A DNA stretch of 64,000 nt from Streptomyces turgidiscabies Car8 (lineage in GTDB: Bacteria > Actinomycetota > Actinomycetes > Streptomycetales > Streptomycetaceae). A program made the translations under genes and the position numbers. Below the pieces are notes generated by a model that worked only from the letters and a program-made list of their open reading frames with translations, searched no databases and was not told where the DNA came from. The first letter of the stretch is position 1. Every line of letters starts with the position of its first letter. Positions 50,801 through 58,846 of the stretch are shown one piece after another. The DNA is taken from NCBI RefSeq assembly GCF_000331005.1, contig NZ_AEJB01000655.1, positions 1 to 64,000 of the forward strand. Direction: 5' to 3'.

Positions 50801-52376
50801 GTGGGAGTCGCTGCCCGAGCCGCTTCAGGTGGTGCACCGGGAGCCTCCGGAGGCGGTGGCCTTCCTCGACTGGACGGCGCTGTCGCCCGTGCAGGTCAAG
50901 CGGCGCCTCGCCGCCCTGCTGGCGGAGCACAGGGCCGCGCCCCCGGCGCTGTCCGGCACGCCGCCCTACCGACTGGTTCTGGTCAAGACCGGGCCGCGGG
51001 AGGGGCAGTTGGTGTGGACCGACCACCACATCCTGCTGGATGGCTGGTCGTCCTCCCTGCTGACGGGTGAACTGGTGCGCGCATACACGGAGTTGGCGCA
51101 GGGACTGGAGCCCTTCGCGGACGAGGCGCCCTCCGTCTCGTACGGCACCTTCATCCGCTGGCTGCAGGAGAGGCCGACCGGCCGGGCTCGTGCCTTCTGG
51201 CGGGAACAGCTCGACGGGTTCGTCAGCCCCACCCCCCTGCCCTTCGACGCTCCGCCGCCCGCGCTGTCGGCCCGCTCGGACGACTACGCGGAGTGCGAGA
51301 CCGCTCTGTCCGGCGATGCCCTCACCGCGCTCCGCTCGCTCGCCCGCCGTCGCCAAGCAACGCTCGGGACCGTACTGGCCACCGCTTGGGCCGCTCTGCT
51401 GCACCGCAATTGCGGTGCCGACCGGGTGACGTTCGGGGTGTCGCTGAACGGGCGTCCAGCGGAGCTCGGCGACGTCTCCGCCATGGCCGGCTTGTATCTG
51501 ACGACGCTCCCACTCTCGGTGGGCACCGATGCGCAGACGTCTCTGGACGGGCTGCTCGGCACCGTGGCGGAGACCTCCTGGCAACTCGGCGAGGTGTCGG
51601 CGGGGGAGGCGCTGGCCGATGTCTACGAAGCGGCCGGGATTCCCATGAGTCGCACCCTGTTCCACAGCGTGCTCGTCGTACAGAACTTCGGCGGGCAGGC
51701 GTCCGGCCCCGCGATCGGGGCGGACACCCTCCAGGTGGAATCCGGACACGGCAGGCTGCTCACCGGGGCACCACTGACCCTGGCGGTCGTCCCGGGCACG
51801 GGCACCCTGCGCCTGATCTGGGACGAGCGCGTGTTCGCCGCAGAGACCGCCGAGCTGATCCTGCACCAGTACACCGGCATTTTGACGGAGTTCGCCCACC
51901 ACTCCGGCCGGCGGCTGGGTGAACTGCCGGCGCCCGTGTTCACTCCGCGGCCGGTCAAGATCGGCCACCGCGTGCCGCAGACCGCGGCTGTGACGGGGGC
52001 ACTCCCTCAGGGGGACACTGAGCAGCGCGTCGCGGCTGTCTGGCGGGAGTCCTTGGGGACGGCCACGGTGGGCCGCGAGATGAATCTCTTCGAGGCCGGC
52101 GCGAACTCGATGACGGTCACCCGGCTGCATGCCCGCTTGTGCGAGGAGTTCGGAGCGACGGTCTCCGTCGCGGACCTCTTCCGCCATCCGACCGTGGCGG
52201 CGCAGGCACTGCTCCTCGACCCCGCCGCGTCCACGCCCGAACGGGCCTCGAGTGACAATCCGGCGGGCGTGCGAGGCTCCCGGCGTCGGGCAGCCATGGC
52301 CCGGCGACGCCCGCAGGGCCGGCCGGGCCGGGTGCCGGCCGGCGTGGAGCCCAGTGCCGCGACCGACGACTCGTGA
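44865..52376 (+). CDS. NRPS C-A-MT-PCP-E-C-PCP without TE
   Basis: 2,503 aa. C with HHIVFDG (about 149). A with YLIFTSGSTGRPKGVV, VDVSIEELF, NAYGVTE; the pocket by eye is D-V-E-N-V-A-V-T, unassigned, Glu at the third site being frequent for basic residues. A methyltransferase is inserted near the A-domain end, VLEIGCGTGMI about 989. PCP GGDSIGW Ser about 1411. E domain HHLVVDA about 1607 with SRTVGWFTALFPF. A second C with HHILLDG about 2054, then a PCP with LFEAGANSM Ser about 2415 and an Arg-rich tail. Expected: N-methyl-D-residue, then condensation with an in-trans acceptor. No TE. Confidence 0.93.
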   Translation: MNAPAPGQPPRAATTAQVWPLTPPQRALWFLDNFNPDSSFYVISMGLVLRGHLDGTALFDALSDCVARHEALRTRFLTLGGRPYQVFADDQPVDRTVTDVSDADDPLGRARACLDELSRTPFDLTAQAPIRTRLVRIAEDHHVLLLVVHHIVFDGWSTQVLLSDLGEAYRARVAGQVPQLRGDGTGVGEYAARLAAQDGAGLDSEELAYWRETLDHAPRLELPADFPRPDHRTFAGSVHTFHLEAETAAAVGDIARQFGTTTFTVLATAFSRLMARLSGNHDVVIGVPLAGRTDADTLGAVGFFANTLPLRVDLSGADSFREALDRHRMVHQELLNRQHVPFAQLVEALKPKREANRNPYYDVCFQYLPAPGHGADFGGLTLESLSSERTAAQFDLSCDIQQAGDRLRVYFEYSSELFTEETIRGYADGFSGLVCELVTELAAQKPSRTPDPVAATPPGSAGEFTHAGLPDIVAHQAVHKPEHEAARDARQSVTFHELHAAAEHHAAVLSARGIGRQSRVGVLASPSVRQVAAMLGVMRSGALYVPLDPRLPTERLAGMAEAAGCRLVLHDGAAPDTAAALAIPVLSFEAALAESGVQPAPAPYMPDDPAYLIFTSGSTGRPKGVVVPHRAAVSLARAAADVYELTDTDTVLNMASPAVDVSIEELFASWTAGASVLVRGSDISDVTGLVEEERLTVLNLPAALWHEWTRQAAAGETRIPVGLRLVIAGSDRVDPARVRQWHDGVGADVRLLNAYGVTEATVTSTWYDTAELMQDARHTPHVPIGRPLPNTVVHVLDEHGEPVPAGVPGELFIGGSGVALGYLDAPDETAARFVPDPFRPGHSMYRTGDRVRELPSGALEFRGRLDNQVKIRGTRIELAEVERVASETSGVADFVADVRTDEQGTPRLVGYLRMAREESAASLDEVRVGEWKQVHDAEVFNEVVDGQEAELNTSGWLSSYDLQPIPVQDMAEWRDEAVSRVMEPPARRVLEIGCGTGMILLAVAPHTESYIGTDISPRALEYVDAQLPAAGLDSGRVRLVEAPAHDLSAVEGEQFDLIVLNSVVQYFPTARYLDDVLRQAWQLLSPGGRLVVGDVRDLTLLRPFHLSVQRCRNPQGDDLRGLLDSVEEAVENENELCLGPDWFHALGARLPEFGFADIRAKSGRAGTEMNGFRFDAVLHKAGGDVPTLTGPRLIDGADLSLPRFDALLGEITADGLLIQGVRDARVAAHAALYEAMSGPQCASLDDGLRRAGQQLAAVHPADLAAATRKAGAAITLTAAGDGLIDVTVVPNPGPTRVLPVPRDLLADVGGHANHPLDSALRRDLLRRVREHMSRQLPRPMVPSRMVFVEDFPLTVSGKVDRSRLPEPARAVRDSARRLPSTAQERALAQVWEEVLSIDALGVDDNFFEIGGDSIGWLRIVSRCSAQGVALTARDVFQHQTIRELAAAVEQRQADPGDRAHRRGAADLGEEPAEAGLTPVQQWFFEAFPEGRDRQTQTQWFAVTEGCALPVLRQAVHDVTARHAVLGGVRFTDSPEGRRQVAVPVPSAAELGLEEVLLPGAGAERERLLGEAAERAQNGLSVTGSPLLRAVLFRTPAGEDDLLFWCIHHLVVDAVSWQILTEDLAAALRARRAGHRPELPASGASFLRYSRWSQQTVGAVPDRERQYWHETARADELTLPLRRAEGSGRYGDAHRPARRVTLAEARTRRSGERVLAGCLNALRHALADKAGAAPESVILEFHGRPTGEDAPEVSRTVGWFTALFPFVLRDEPVTQTAARLAQIPDGGIGYGRLRQEAGQPLTGGPGRVVVNYLAGGGDGSATGGLYPVAAPQFPACHDVDAAAAMPFAAEVNFSLARNGTLTADLVLDDRYFDVTGAGRFADRLEAALRTAFGAPFSLLPEQTLRSSGYASLLAALPAEDAFPLAPMQQVMLNRHLLAGSKDANYNECVLTLRGPLDGDLFRDAWRALARRFDVLRTSVEWESLPEPLQVVHREPPEAVAFLDWTALSPVQVKRRLAALLAEHRAAPPALSGTPPYRLVLVKTGPREGQLVWTDHHILLDGWSSSLLTGELVRAYTELAQGLEPFADEAPSVSYGTFIRWLQERPTGRARAFWREQLDGFVSPTPLPFDAPPPALSARSDDYAECETALSGDALTALRSLARRRQATLGTVLATAWAALLHRNCGADRVTFGVSLNGRPAELGDVSAMAGLYLTTLPLSVGTDAQTSLDGLLGTVAETSWQLGEVSAGEALADVYEAAGIPMSRTLFHSVLVVQNFGGQASGPAIGADTLQVESGHGRLLTGAPLTLAVVPGTGTLRLIWDERVFAAETAELILHQYTGILTEFAHHSGRRLGELPAPVFTPRPVKIGHRVPQTAAVTGALPQGDTEQRVAAVWRESLGTATVGREMNLFEAGANSMTVTRLHARLCEEFGATVSVADLFRHPTVAAQALLLDPAASTPERASSDNPAGVRGSRRRAAMARRRPQGRPGRVPAGVEPSAATDDS

Positions 52377-52416
52377 TCCGGTGACTCGAGACCGACGTAA
52401 GAAACGGAAAAAGCAT

Positions 52417-53664
52417 ATGAAGTCGGAGATACTCCGCCCGCTCAGCCTGCCGGCATTCCGGCGGGTCTGGATAGGGCAGGCCCTGAGCACTGTCGGAGAC
52501 GGCATGTTCGTGGCGGCCCTGGCGGCGGCCGTGCTGGAGGATCGGTCAGGGTCCGACCTGGGCCTGGTGTTGGGTGCGGAGAGCCTGGCTCTGGTGGTCG
52601 TCGCGCTGGGCGGCGGCGTACTGGCCGACCGGCTGCGCCGCTCTCGGCTGATGATCGCATCCGATGTGCTCCGGCTGCTCTGCGTCGTGGGATTCGCTCT
52701 CGGGGCGGCACAAGGGTCGCTGCTCCTGGCCGCCGTGCTGGCGGCGGGCATGGGGTTCGGCAGCGGGCTCTTCCGTCCTGCCCACCGGGCTTTGCTACCC
52801 ACCCTGGCCCCCGGTCTGCTGCCGCAGGCTAACGCGCTGCTGTCGGCCACCTCCCGAATTGCCATGATCGCTGGCCCCGCCCTTGGCGGGGTGCTGCTGG
52901 CAGTGAGCAATGCGCGTACCGCCTTTTGGATCGATGTGGCCACGTTCGGGGTCAGCATCGTCGCGCTGATGGGGATCCGGGATGCCCGGCCCCAACGGCA
53001 GGAGCGCACGAGCGTACTGGCCGAGGCCGGTGCGGGATTCCGCGCAGTCCTTGACCGGCCGTGGGTGGCGGCCATCATCGCTCAGGGGACGGCCCAGCTG
53101 ATCTTGGTCATGGCGCCGATGCTGGTTCTGCTTCCCATTTACCTCTCATCGCGAGGGCAAATGCCCCACTACGGCCTGATGTTGGGACTTCAGGCGGCCG
53201 GCTCCGCCGTTGGCGGGCTCACCGTCGGTGCCCGCCCGCCACGTCGGCCCGGCACCGTAGGCGTGCTGGGACTTGGCCTGGGCGGCGTCCAGCTCGCTTT
53301 CATGATGGCGGGCGTCCCGATCGCGCTCCTGGGCTTCTCCGTCTTTCTCACCGGACTGGGATACGGACTTTTCGGCGTGCTGTGGGCCACCGCTCTGCAG
53401 CGCTCCATCCCCGACGAGTTGCTGGGCCGGGTGTTCGCGGTGGAGATGCTCGGCACTTATGCCCTGGAACCCGTTGGCCTTGCCCTGGCTCCGATGGCGG
53501 CTGATGTGCTCGGGCTCCGCACCGTCCTGACGGTCGCCTTGCTGGCACTTGTCGCCACTACAGTCTTGCCGCTGTTCGTACCGGGGGTGCGTACCTTCGC
53601 CGATCCCGAACCCTCCTCTCCCAAGAAACCCGAACTCCAGCCCGAGACCGCAGCCGACTGCTGA
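52417..53664 (+). CDS. MFS exporter
   Basis: 415 aa, ATG 52417. About twelve hydrophobic helices; typical MFS loop GVLADRLRRSRLMIASD after helix 2 and a later DELLGRVFAVEML. The N-terminus PLSLPAFRRVWIGQALST is as in MFS_3-type (enterobactin-exporter-like) carriers. It follows the NRPS gene by 40 bp and should export the product, complementing ABC-F self-protection. Confidence 0.88.
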   Translation: MKSEILRPLSLPAFRRVWIGQALSTVGDGMFVAALAAAVLEDRSGSDLGLVLGAESLALVVVALGGGVLADRLRRSRLMIASDVLRLLCVVGFALGAAQGSLLLAAVLAAGMGFGSGLFRPAHRALLPTLAPGLLPQANALLSATSRIAMIAGPALGGVLLAVSNARTAFWIDVATFGVSIVALMGIRDARPQRQERTSVLAEAGAGFRAVLDRPWVAAIIAQGTAQLILVMAPMLVLLPIYLSSRGQMPHYGLMLGLQAAGSAVGGLTVGARPPRRPGTVGVLGLGLGGVQLAFMMAGVPIALLGFSVFLTGLGYGLFGVLWATALQRSIPDELLGRVFAVEMLGTYALEPVGLALAPMAADVLGLRTVLTVALLALVATTVLPLFVPGVRTFADPEPSSPKKPELQPETAADC

Positions 53665-53689
53665 CCAACCGACGAGCAAAGGAAAAACC

Positions 53690-54763
53690 ATGCAGATACA
53701 CGGGATTGACCACCTGGAGTTCTACGTCACCGACCTCGGCCGGAGCATGGAGGTTTTCCGGGACGGCTACGGGTTCCGGGCCGTGGCCGCCACGACAGAA
53801 CTGGCGGACAGTCTCACCGGCAGCCGGTCCGTCCTGCTCCGCCACGGCGCCGCCCGTGTCGTCGTGACCGCTGCCACGCGTTCGGACAGCGAGGTGGCCG
53901 CGTTCGTCGCTGAACACGGCGACTGCGTACGGAACATCGCTCTGCGGGTGGACGATGTGGCGGCGGCCTGCGACAGGGCGACGGCGGGCGGGGCGGCCCT
54001 GGTGGCCGCTCCGCTCACCGGCGGCGGCATGACGTCCGCGACCGTCGCCGGAGTCGAGACACTCCGCCACACCTTCCTTTCCGGAACCGTCGAGGGCAGC
54101 CTCCTGCCCGGATTCGGCGCTCTTCAGGACGAGCCCTCCGCGGCAGACTCGATCGAGGAGATCGACCATGTGGCGCTCTGCCTTCCGGGTGGCACACTCG
54201 CCTCCACCGAGGACTTCTACGGGCGGACCCTGGGCCTGCGGCGGACCTTCGTCGAGACCATCGAGGTCGGCGACCAGATCATGGAATCGCTGGTGCTCCA
54301 GGGCGGTACGGGGGACTCGGTCACCTTCACCCTCGTCGCGCCGGACTGCGAGACGGGCCAGCTCGTCGACTTCCTCCGGGCCTGCGGCGGCGGTGGCGTA
54401 CAGCATGTGGCATTCCGCTCCGACGACATCGTCGGCGCGGTGCGGTCCACCGGCGCGCGCGGGGTGAAGTTCTTGTCGACCCCTGCCACGTACTACGACG
54501 AGCTTCCCGCTCGGTTGGGGTACTCCGTACAGGACGCAGGCGTCCTCGCCGGCCTGGGTATCCTCGGCGACCGGGACCACTGGGGTGATCTGCTGCAGAT
54601 CTTCACCCGCTCGCCGTTCCCCAACCGGGCGGTCTTCTTCGAGCTCATCGAGCGGCGCAACGCGCGGACGTTCGGCAGCGCGAACATCCGCGCGCTGTAC
54701 CAGGCGGCGGAGCGCCTGCGCGCGACAGAGCTCGTGCCGGCCGGCGCCGGGAGCGAGCAGTGA
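53690..54763 (+). CDS. hmaS: 4-Hydroxymandelate synthase
   Basis: 357 aa, ATG 53690 with GGAAAAA upstream. Two VOC halves; Fe(II) ligands are His in EIDHVALC (about 160), His in VQHVAFRSDD (about 239) and Glu in VFFELIERRN (about 317). C-terminal ARTFGSANIRALYQA is typical of HmaS. It converts 4-hydroxyphenylpyruvate and O2 to (S)-4-hydroxymandelate. HPPD has the same ligands, but the next two genes complete the Hpg route, which settles the call. No prephenate dehydrogenase is seen; substrate probably comes from the tyrosine pool. Confidence 0.92.
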   Translation: MQIHGIDHLEFYVTDLGRSMEVFRDGYGFRAVAATTELADSLTGSRSVLLRHGAARVVVTAATRSDSEVAAFVAEHGDCVRNIALRVDDVAAACDRATAGGAALVAAPLTGGGMTSATVAGVETLRHTFLSGTVEGSLLPGFGALQDEPSAADSIEEIDHVALCLPGGTLASTEDFYGRTLGLRRTFVETIEVGDQIMESLVLQGGTGDSVTFTLVAPDCETGQLVDFLRACGGGGVQHVAFRSDDIVGAVRSTGARGVKFLSTPATYYDELPARLGYSVQDAGVLAGLGILGDRDHWGDLLQIFTRSPFPNRAVFFELIERRNARTFGSANIRALYQAAERLRATELVPAGAGSEQ

Positions 54764-55869
54764 TGCCCGTCCAGAGCAGCCCCACAGGCATGGACGAGCT
54801 GGAGCGCGCCGCCCGCGCCGCCCTGCCGGTGTCCGTCGCGGATTTCATTTGCGGAGGTGCCGGGGATGAGCTGACCCTGGCCTGGGAGCGGCAGGCGTTC
54901 ACGGACTACGCTCTGCGGCCCCGGGTGCTCAGCGGCGTCGACCGGCCGGATCTCGCCGTGACCATGCTCGGCTGCACCGTCTCGCTGCCGGTGGCCGTGG
55001 CTCCCATGGCCTACCAACGGCTGGTGCACCCCGCCGGGGAACTCGAGGTGGTCGAGGCCGCCGGGCGGGCCGATGCGCTCACCGTCGTGCCTATGTTGTC
55101 GAGTGTGCGTCTTGAAGAGGTGGCCGACGCGGCCGCCGGGCCACTGTGGTTCCAGCTGTACTCCCTGCGGGACCGGGAGGTGGTCGCGGATCTGGCTCGC
55201 CGCGCGGAGCAGTCCGGGTACCGGGCGCTGGTGCTGACCGCTGACGCTCCGCGCCTCGGAAGTCGGCGGCGCGATTTGCGCAACGGGTTCACCCTGCCGC
55301 CCGGGGTGACACCAGTGAACCTGCCGCACCGGATCGGTGAGGTGGCCGGGGTGGACGGTGCGGGTGCGTCGGCAGTCGCGCAGCATGCTGCGGCTACTCA
55401 CGACGCCTCCTTCAGTTGGTCGGATCTCGCCTGGCTGCGGGCCCAGACCGGATTGCCGGTCGTCGTCAAGGGAGTGCTCTGCGCTGAGGACGCCCTCCGG
55501 GCGGCCGACGCGGGCGCCGACGGGATCATCGTCTCCTCGCACGGCGGCCGACAGCTGGACCGAGCCGTGCCGTCCCTGCACGCCCTGCCCGAGGTGGCCG
55601 AGGCAGTGGGCGACCGCTGCGAGGTCTATCTCGACGGAGGCGTACGCCACGGCACGGACGTCTTGGTGGCCGCCGCGCTCGGTGCGCGGGCCGTGTTCGT
55701 CGGCCGGCCCGTGCTCTGGTCGCTTGCCGTCGGCGGAGCAGACGCAGCTGCAGCGCTGTTCGCGCATATACGCAGCGAACTTGAGGAGGCCATGGTGCTG
55801 GCTGGACGGGCAGATCTGAGCGGTCTGGACGGGTTGCTCCAGCCGAGGCGAAGGGAGCGGGCATGCTGA
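54763..55869 (+). CDS. hmo: 4-Hydroxymandelate oxidase (FMN)
   Basis: 368 aa, ATG 54763 in a TGATG overlap (GTG 54760 also possible). FMN-dependent alpha-hydroxy acid oxidase: VAVAPMAYQRLVHPAGELEV, VLTADAPRLGSRRRDLRNGF, VVKGVLCAEDALRAADAGAD, SSHGGRQLD catalytic His about 258, and DGGVRHGTDVLVAAALGA. It oxidises 4-hydroxymandelate to 4-hydroxybenzoylformate, second step of Hpg formation. TIM-barrel of normal length. Confidence 0.92.
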   Translation: MPVQSSPTGMDELERAARAALPVSVADFICGGAGDELTLAWERQAFTDYALRPRVLSGVDRPDLAVTMLGCTVSLPVAVAPMAYQRLVHPAGELEVVEAAGRADALTVVPMLSSVRLEEVADAAAGPLWFQLYSLRDREVVADLARRAEQSGYRALVLTADAPRLGSRRRDLRNGFTLPPGVTPVNLPHRIGEVAGVDGAGASAVAQHAAATHDASFSWSDLAWLRAQTGLPVVVKGVLCAEDALRAADAGADGIIVSSHGGRQLDRAVPSLHALPEVAEAVGDRCEVYLDGGVRHGTDVLVAAALGARAVFVGRPVLWSLAVGGADAAAALFAHIRSELEEAMVLAGRADLSGLDGLLQPRRRERAC

Positions 55870-57152
55870 CCGCAGCTGATCTGCATCCATCGCTCAGTGA
55901 TCCCGGGCTGAGCGTCATGAGTTTTCTCAATGAAGCTACGGCGCGCTACCCGGACGCAGTCTCCTTCGCCTCGGGCCGCCCGCACGAGCAGTTCTTCGAA
56001 CTCGGGTCCCTGGAGGTGTTCCTGGCCCGTTTCTTGGATCATCTGCGCACCGAGCGCGGCCTCAGCGAAGGCGCTGTCACCAGGGAGCTGCTCCAGTACG
56101 GAGCGACCTCCGGGATCATCCGCGAACTGATCGCCACCATGCTCCGTACGGACGAGCAGATCTCGGTGGATCCACGGTCCGTGGTGGTGACCACAGGCTG
56201 CCAGGAGGCGCTGCTGATCACCCTGCGCACTCTGTTCGGCGGGCCGGACGACGCTCTCCTAGTCGCTTCACCCTGCTATGCCGGGGTCACGGGCGCTGCT
56301 CTGCTTCTAGGCATTCGGGTCGAGCATGTACCGGAGGGCCCATGGGGGCTGGCGCCGGAGCAGGTGCTCGCCGCTGTGAAGCAGCTGATTGGAGAGGGAC
56401 GACGGCCGCGCGCCCTGTACGTGGTTCCGGAAGGTGCCAATCCCGGCGGCACCTCGCTCGGACTCGACGCGCGCAAGGAGCTCATTGCCCTCGCCCAGGA
56501 GTACGACTTCCTCCTGATCGAGGATCACGCATACGCCGTGTTCGCCCCAGCGGGGAGCCCTCCCTCCCTCAAGGCTCTCGACGACGCGGCTCAGGTCATC
56601 CACATCGGCACGTTCTCCAAGTCCGGATTTCCGGGCCTGCGCCTGGGCTACGTCGTCGCCGATCAGGCGCTCTCCGACGGCACCGGACCGACGCGGCTGC
56701 TGGCGGACGCCCTGTCAGACGTCAAGAGCATGGTCACGGTGAACACCTCGCCCATCGCCCAGGCGATCGCTGGCGGGATGCTGCTCAGCTGCGGGTTCAG
56801 CCTTCGCAAGGCCAATGCCGAGGCGGCCCTGTTCTACCGGGAGAACCTGGCGACGGCACACCGTGAGCTGACACGCGCTTTTAGCGCGCCGGACAAGACC
56901 GTGTCATGGAACAGGCCTGAGAGCGGTTTCTTCATGGTTGTCTCCGTCCCCTTCGAAGCGGACGATGAGGCGCTGGAGCGGTCTGCGCACGACTACCAGG
57001 TCCTATGGACACCCATGAGGTATTTCCAGCGCGCGGGCGGGGAGCGCAAGCTCCGATTGTCCCTCAGCTATCTGACTCCCGCAGAGATCCGGACCGGCAT
57101 CAGCCGACTGGCCAATTTCATCGAGGATGAGCGTGCACGACAGACCACGTGA
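55863..57152 (+). CDS. hpgT: Hydroxyphenylglycine aminotransferase
   Basis: 429 aa, ATG 55863, overlapping hmo by 7 bp. Fold-type I PLP aminotransferase: YGATSGIIRELIATML, VVTTGCQEALLITL, PEGANPGGTSL, LIEDHAYAVF, and PLP Lys in GTFSKSGFPGLRLGYV (about 254). It aminates 4-hydroxybenzoylformate to L-Hpg, usually with tyrosine as donor, which regenerates 4-hydroxyphenylpyruvate for HmaS. The third and last gene of the Hpg set. Confidence 0.9.
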   Translation: MLTAADLHPSLSDPGLSVMSFLNEATARYPDAVSFASGRPHEQFFELGSLEVFLARFLDHLRTERGLSEGAVTRELLQYGATSGIIRELIATMLRTDEQISVDPRSVVVTTGCQEALLITLRTLFGGPDDALLVASPCYAGVTGAALLLGIRVEHVPEGPWGLAPEQVLAAVKQLIGEGRRPRALYVVPEGANPGGTSLGLDARKELIALAQEYDFLLIEDHAYAVFAPAGSPPSLKALDDAAQVIHIGTFSKSGFPGLRLGYVVADQALSDGTGPTRLLADALSDVKSMVTVNTSPIAQAIAGGMLLSCGFSLRKANAEAALFYRENLATAHRELTRAFSAPDKTVSWNRPESGFFMVVSVPFEADDEALERSAHDYQVLWTPMRYFQRAGGERKLRLSLSYLTPAEIRTGISRLANFIEDERARQTT

Positions 57153-57870
57153 ACACGACGGCACGTGCCACATCTGGTGGGCCGACGTTCAAGGTACGGC
57201 CCGCAGCCAGCGCCACCTGCTGTCCCGGGCCGAACAGGGACGGGCCGACACCCTGCGGCAAACCGACGATCAGGACCGCTTTGTCGCCGGCCGAGCACTG
57301 CTGCGCACTCTTGCGGCAGACCTGCTCGGGACGACCGCGAACCGTGTGGTCGTGGGGTCGTCCTGCCCTGACTGCCCGCGCCCGCACGGGAAGCCCACCC
57401 TGCCGGGCACCGAATGGCAGGCATCCATCTCACATTCAGGGTGGCTGGTCGCCGTGGCGCTCTCCACTGCTGGACCGGTGGGTATAGATCTCGAGCGGAT
57501 CGACGAGACCATTCCCCTGTTGGAACTGCGGCCGCAGATCCTTTCCGCGGCGGAGTCCGCGGCCTGCCCCCCCGACACTCCCCATTCCTTCTTCCGGACC
57601 TGGACGCGGAAGGAAGCGGTTCTCAAAGCGACGGGGGACGGCCTGCGCATTTCCATGCCGCGGATCTCGGTCACACCTGCGGATGCCATCCCCGCGGTGA
57701 CATCGTTCGTGGACAGGCCGGAGCTGGTCGACCGCATCCGATTGGCGGATCTGGATCCCGCACCTGGCTACTCCGCGTCCGTCGCGGTGATCTCTTCCGG
57801 GTCAGTCGACTACACAGACCATGGGATCACGAGGTTCGGCCGCGTGCTGTCCGGGGCGGGAGCACGGTGA
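57127..57870 (+). CDS. Sfp-type 4'-phosphopantetheinyl transferase
   Basis: 247 aa, ATG 57127, overlapping hpgT by 26 bp. Contains QDRFVAGRALLRTLAADLLG, SISHSGWLVAVALS, GPVGIDLERID (Mg site about 119) and FFRTWTRKEAVLKATGDGL, the family signatures. It would prime the free carrier, ACP and three PCPs. The presence of a dedicated PPTase supports cluster autonomy. Cys-pair SCPDCPRPHGKP is typical too. Confidence 0.92.
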   Translation: MSVHDRPREHDGTCHIWWADVQGTARSQRHLLSRAEQGRADTLRQTDDQDRFVAGRALLRTLAADLLGTTANRVVVGSSCPDCPRPHGKPTLPGTEWQASISHSGWLVAVALSTAGPVGIDLERIDETIPLLELRPQILSAAESAACPPDTPHSFFRTWTRKEAVLKATGDGLRISMPRISVTPADAIPAVTSFVDRPELVDRIRLADLDPAPGYSASVAVISSGSVDYTDHGITRFGRVLSGAGAR

Positions 57871-58544
57871 ACGACGAGCGTGTCACGCAGCAGGTTCTGA
57901 TGGTGATGCCCAGTCCTGGGCTCGTACGCGCGGCGGTCGAAGCGGGTCTAGAGGTCTGGGCAGCAGCGGATTCAACGCTCCTGGCGCCGGATCTCTTGCG
58001 CCGGGCCGGGCTGCAGCCGCAGCAACTGCTCCCAGCAAACCTTACCGATCCTGTCTCCCTGCGCGCGCTGCTGGAGCACACCACGCGGACGTACGGGATC
58101 GACCAGATCCTCTACTCCGAGGGCGAAGTAGGCCGCATGCTCCGCCCCGTTCTCGGGATCGGCTCTGCGGGCCGGGCTGCGGCACAGGCCGGAGTCGTGG
58201 TCCGGGAGGTCTCCGGGGTGTTGGGCAGGCCGACGAGCGTGCTGCCGGAGGTGGTGACGCTGCGGCAGCTCCTTGAGCAGGGCGGGTACCCAGGTCCCCA
58301 TCTCCGGGGTGACATGCCGGCGGGGCCCCGGTTCTGGGTGCAGACACTGACCGTCGACGGTATGCACCTCGTCGCGGACATCACCGCGCAGGAACCCGCC
58401 GCCTCGTCGGCCGAGGCTGAGCGGGCCGGGATCCGGGCGACCGTGCGGGCCCTGCTGGACCTGGCGGGGTATGAGCATGGGAGTGTCCAAGCGGAGGTGG
58501 TGCTCACCGAACAGGGGTGCCACATCGCCCACGTAGCCCTCTGA
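57867..58544 (+). CDS. Reduced ATP-grasp-like protein lacking the catalytic core
   Basis: 225 aa, GTG 57867 overlapping the PPTase stop. The N-terminal 90 residues look like a pre-ATP-grasp fold (QVLMVMPSPGLVRAAVEAGL, then IDQILYSEGEVGRMLRPVLG), and the last 80 like the end of an ATP-grasp domain (FWVQTLTVDGMHLVADITAQ, then GSVQAEVVLTEQGCHIAHVA). The intervening nucleotide-binding Lys region is missing, and the Glu/Asn metal site at the end reads HIAHVA. It may be a partner for the full ligases or a relic. Identification is by layout only. Confidence 0.45.
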   Translation: MNDERVTQQVLMVMPSPGLVRAAVEAGLEVWAAADSTLLAPDLLRRAGLQPQQLLPANLTDPVSLRALLEHTTRTYGIDQILYSEGEVGRMLRPVLGIGSAGRAAAQAGVVVREVSGVLGRPTSVLPEVVTLRQLLEQGGYPGPHLRGDMPAGPRFWVQTLTVDGMHLVADITAQEPAASSAEAERAGIRATVRALLDLAGYEHGSVQAEVVLTEQGCHIAHVAL

Positions 58545-58676
58545 CCAGGCGCTTCCCTCCAAGGTATGCGGACGGGAACGTTCCGGGATCGGCCTGCGAC
58601 ACCTTCACGGATGTCGAACACGGATACAACGCCACACGGCGCCGTATCCGCCCAAACATCCACAGGGGGACGGACC

Positions 58677-58829
58677 ATGCGCACCAAGCTGATCAGACTG
58701 ACTGGAATCATTGCGGCTGCCGTCCTGGCGCTCGGGCTCAGTGCGACCGTGCAGGTCACCGCAACCGGCCAGTCGGCCCAGCAGCAGATCCTCGCGGACA
58801 ACCAGGGGCCGGCGACCACCAAGCCATGA
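58677..58829 (+). CDS. 50-residue secreted peptide precursor
   Basis: ATG 58677 behind GGGGGACGG. A basic start (MRTKLIRL), hydrophobic stretch GIIAAAVLALGLSATVQVTA and a polar tail ending in ADNQGPATTKP: signal peptide plus about 20 residues. Its stop is 18 bp from the stop of the convergent SARP gene with TPR repeats. Gap 58,545-58,676 gives room for its own promoter. It could be a signal peptide for that regulator or a trailing small protein; neither is shown. Confidence 0.6.
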   Translation: MRTKLIRLTGIIAAAVLALGLSATVQVTATGQSAQQQILADNQGPATTKP

Positions 58830-58846
58830 GGTCCGCGCCACTTTCC

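Noticed and set aside
53690..54763. Catabolic 4-hydroxyphenylpyruvate dioxygenase (hpd)
   Set aside because: Same iron ligands, but operon with hmo and hpgT and the ARTFGSANI-type ending point to HmaS.
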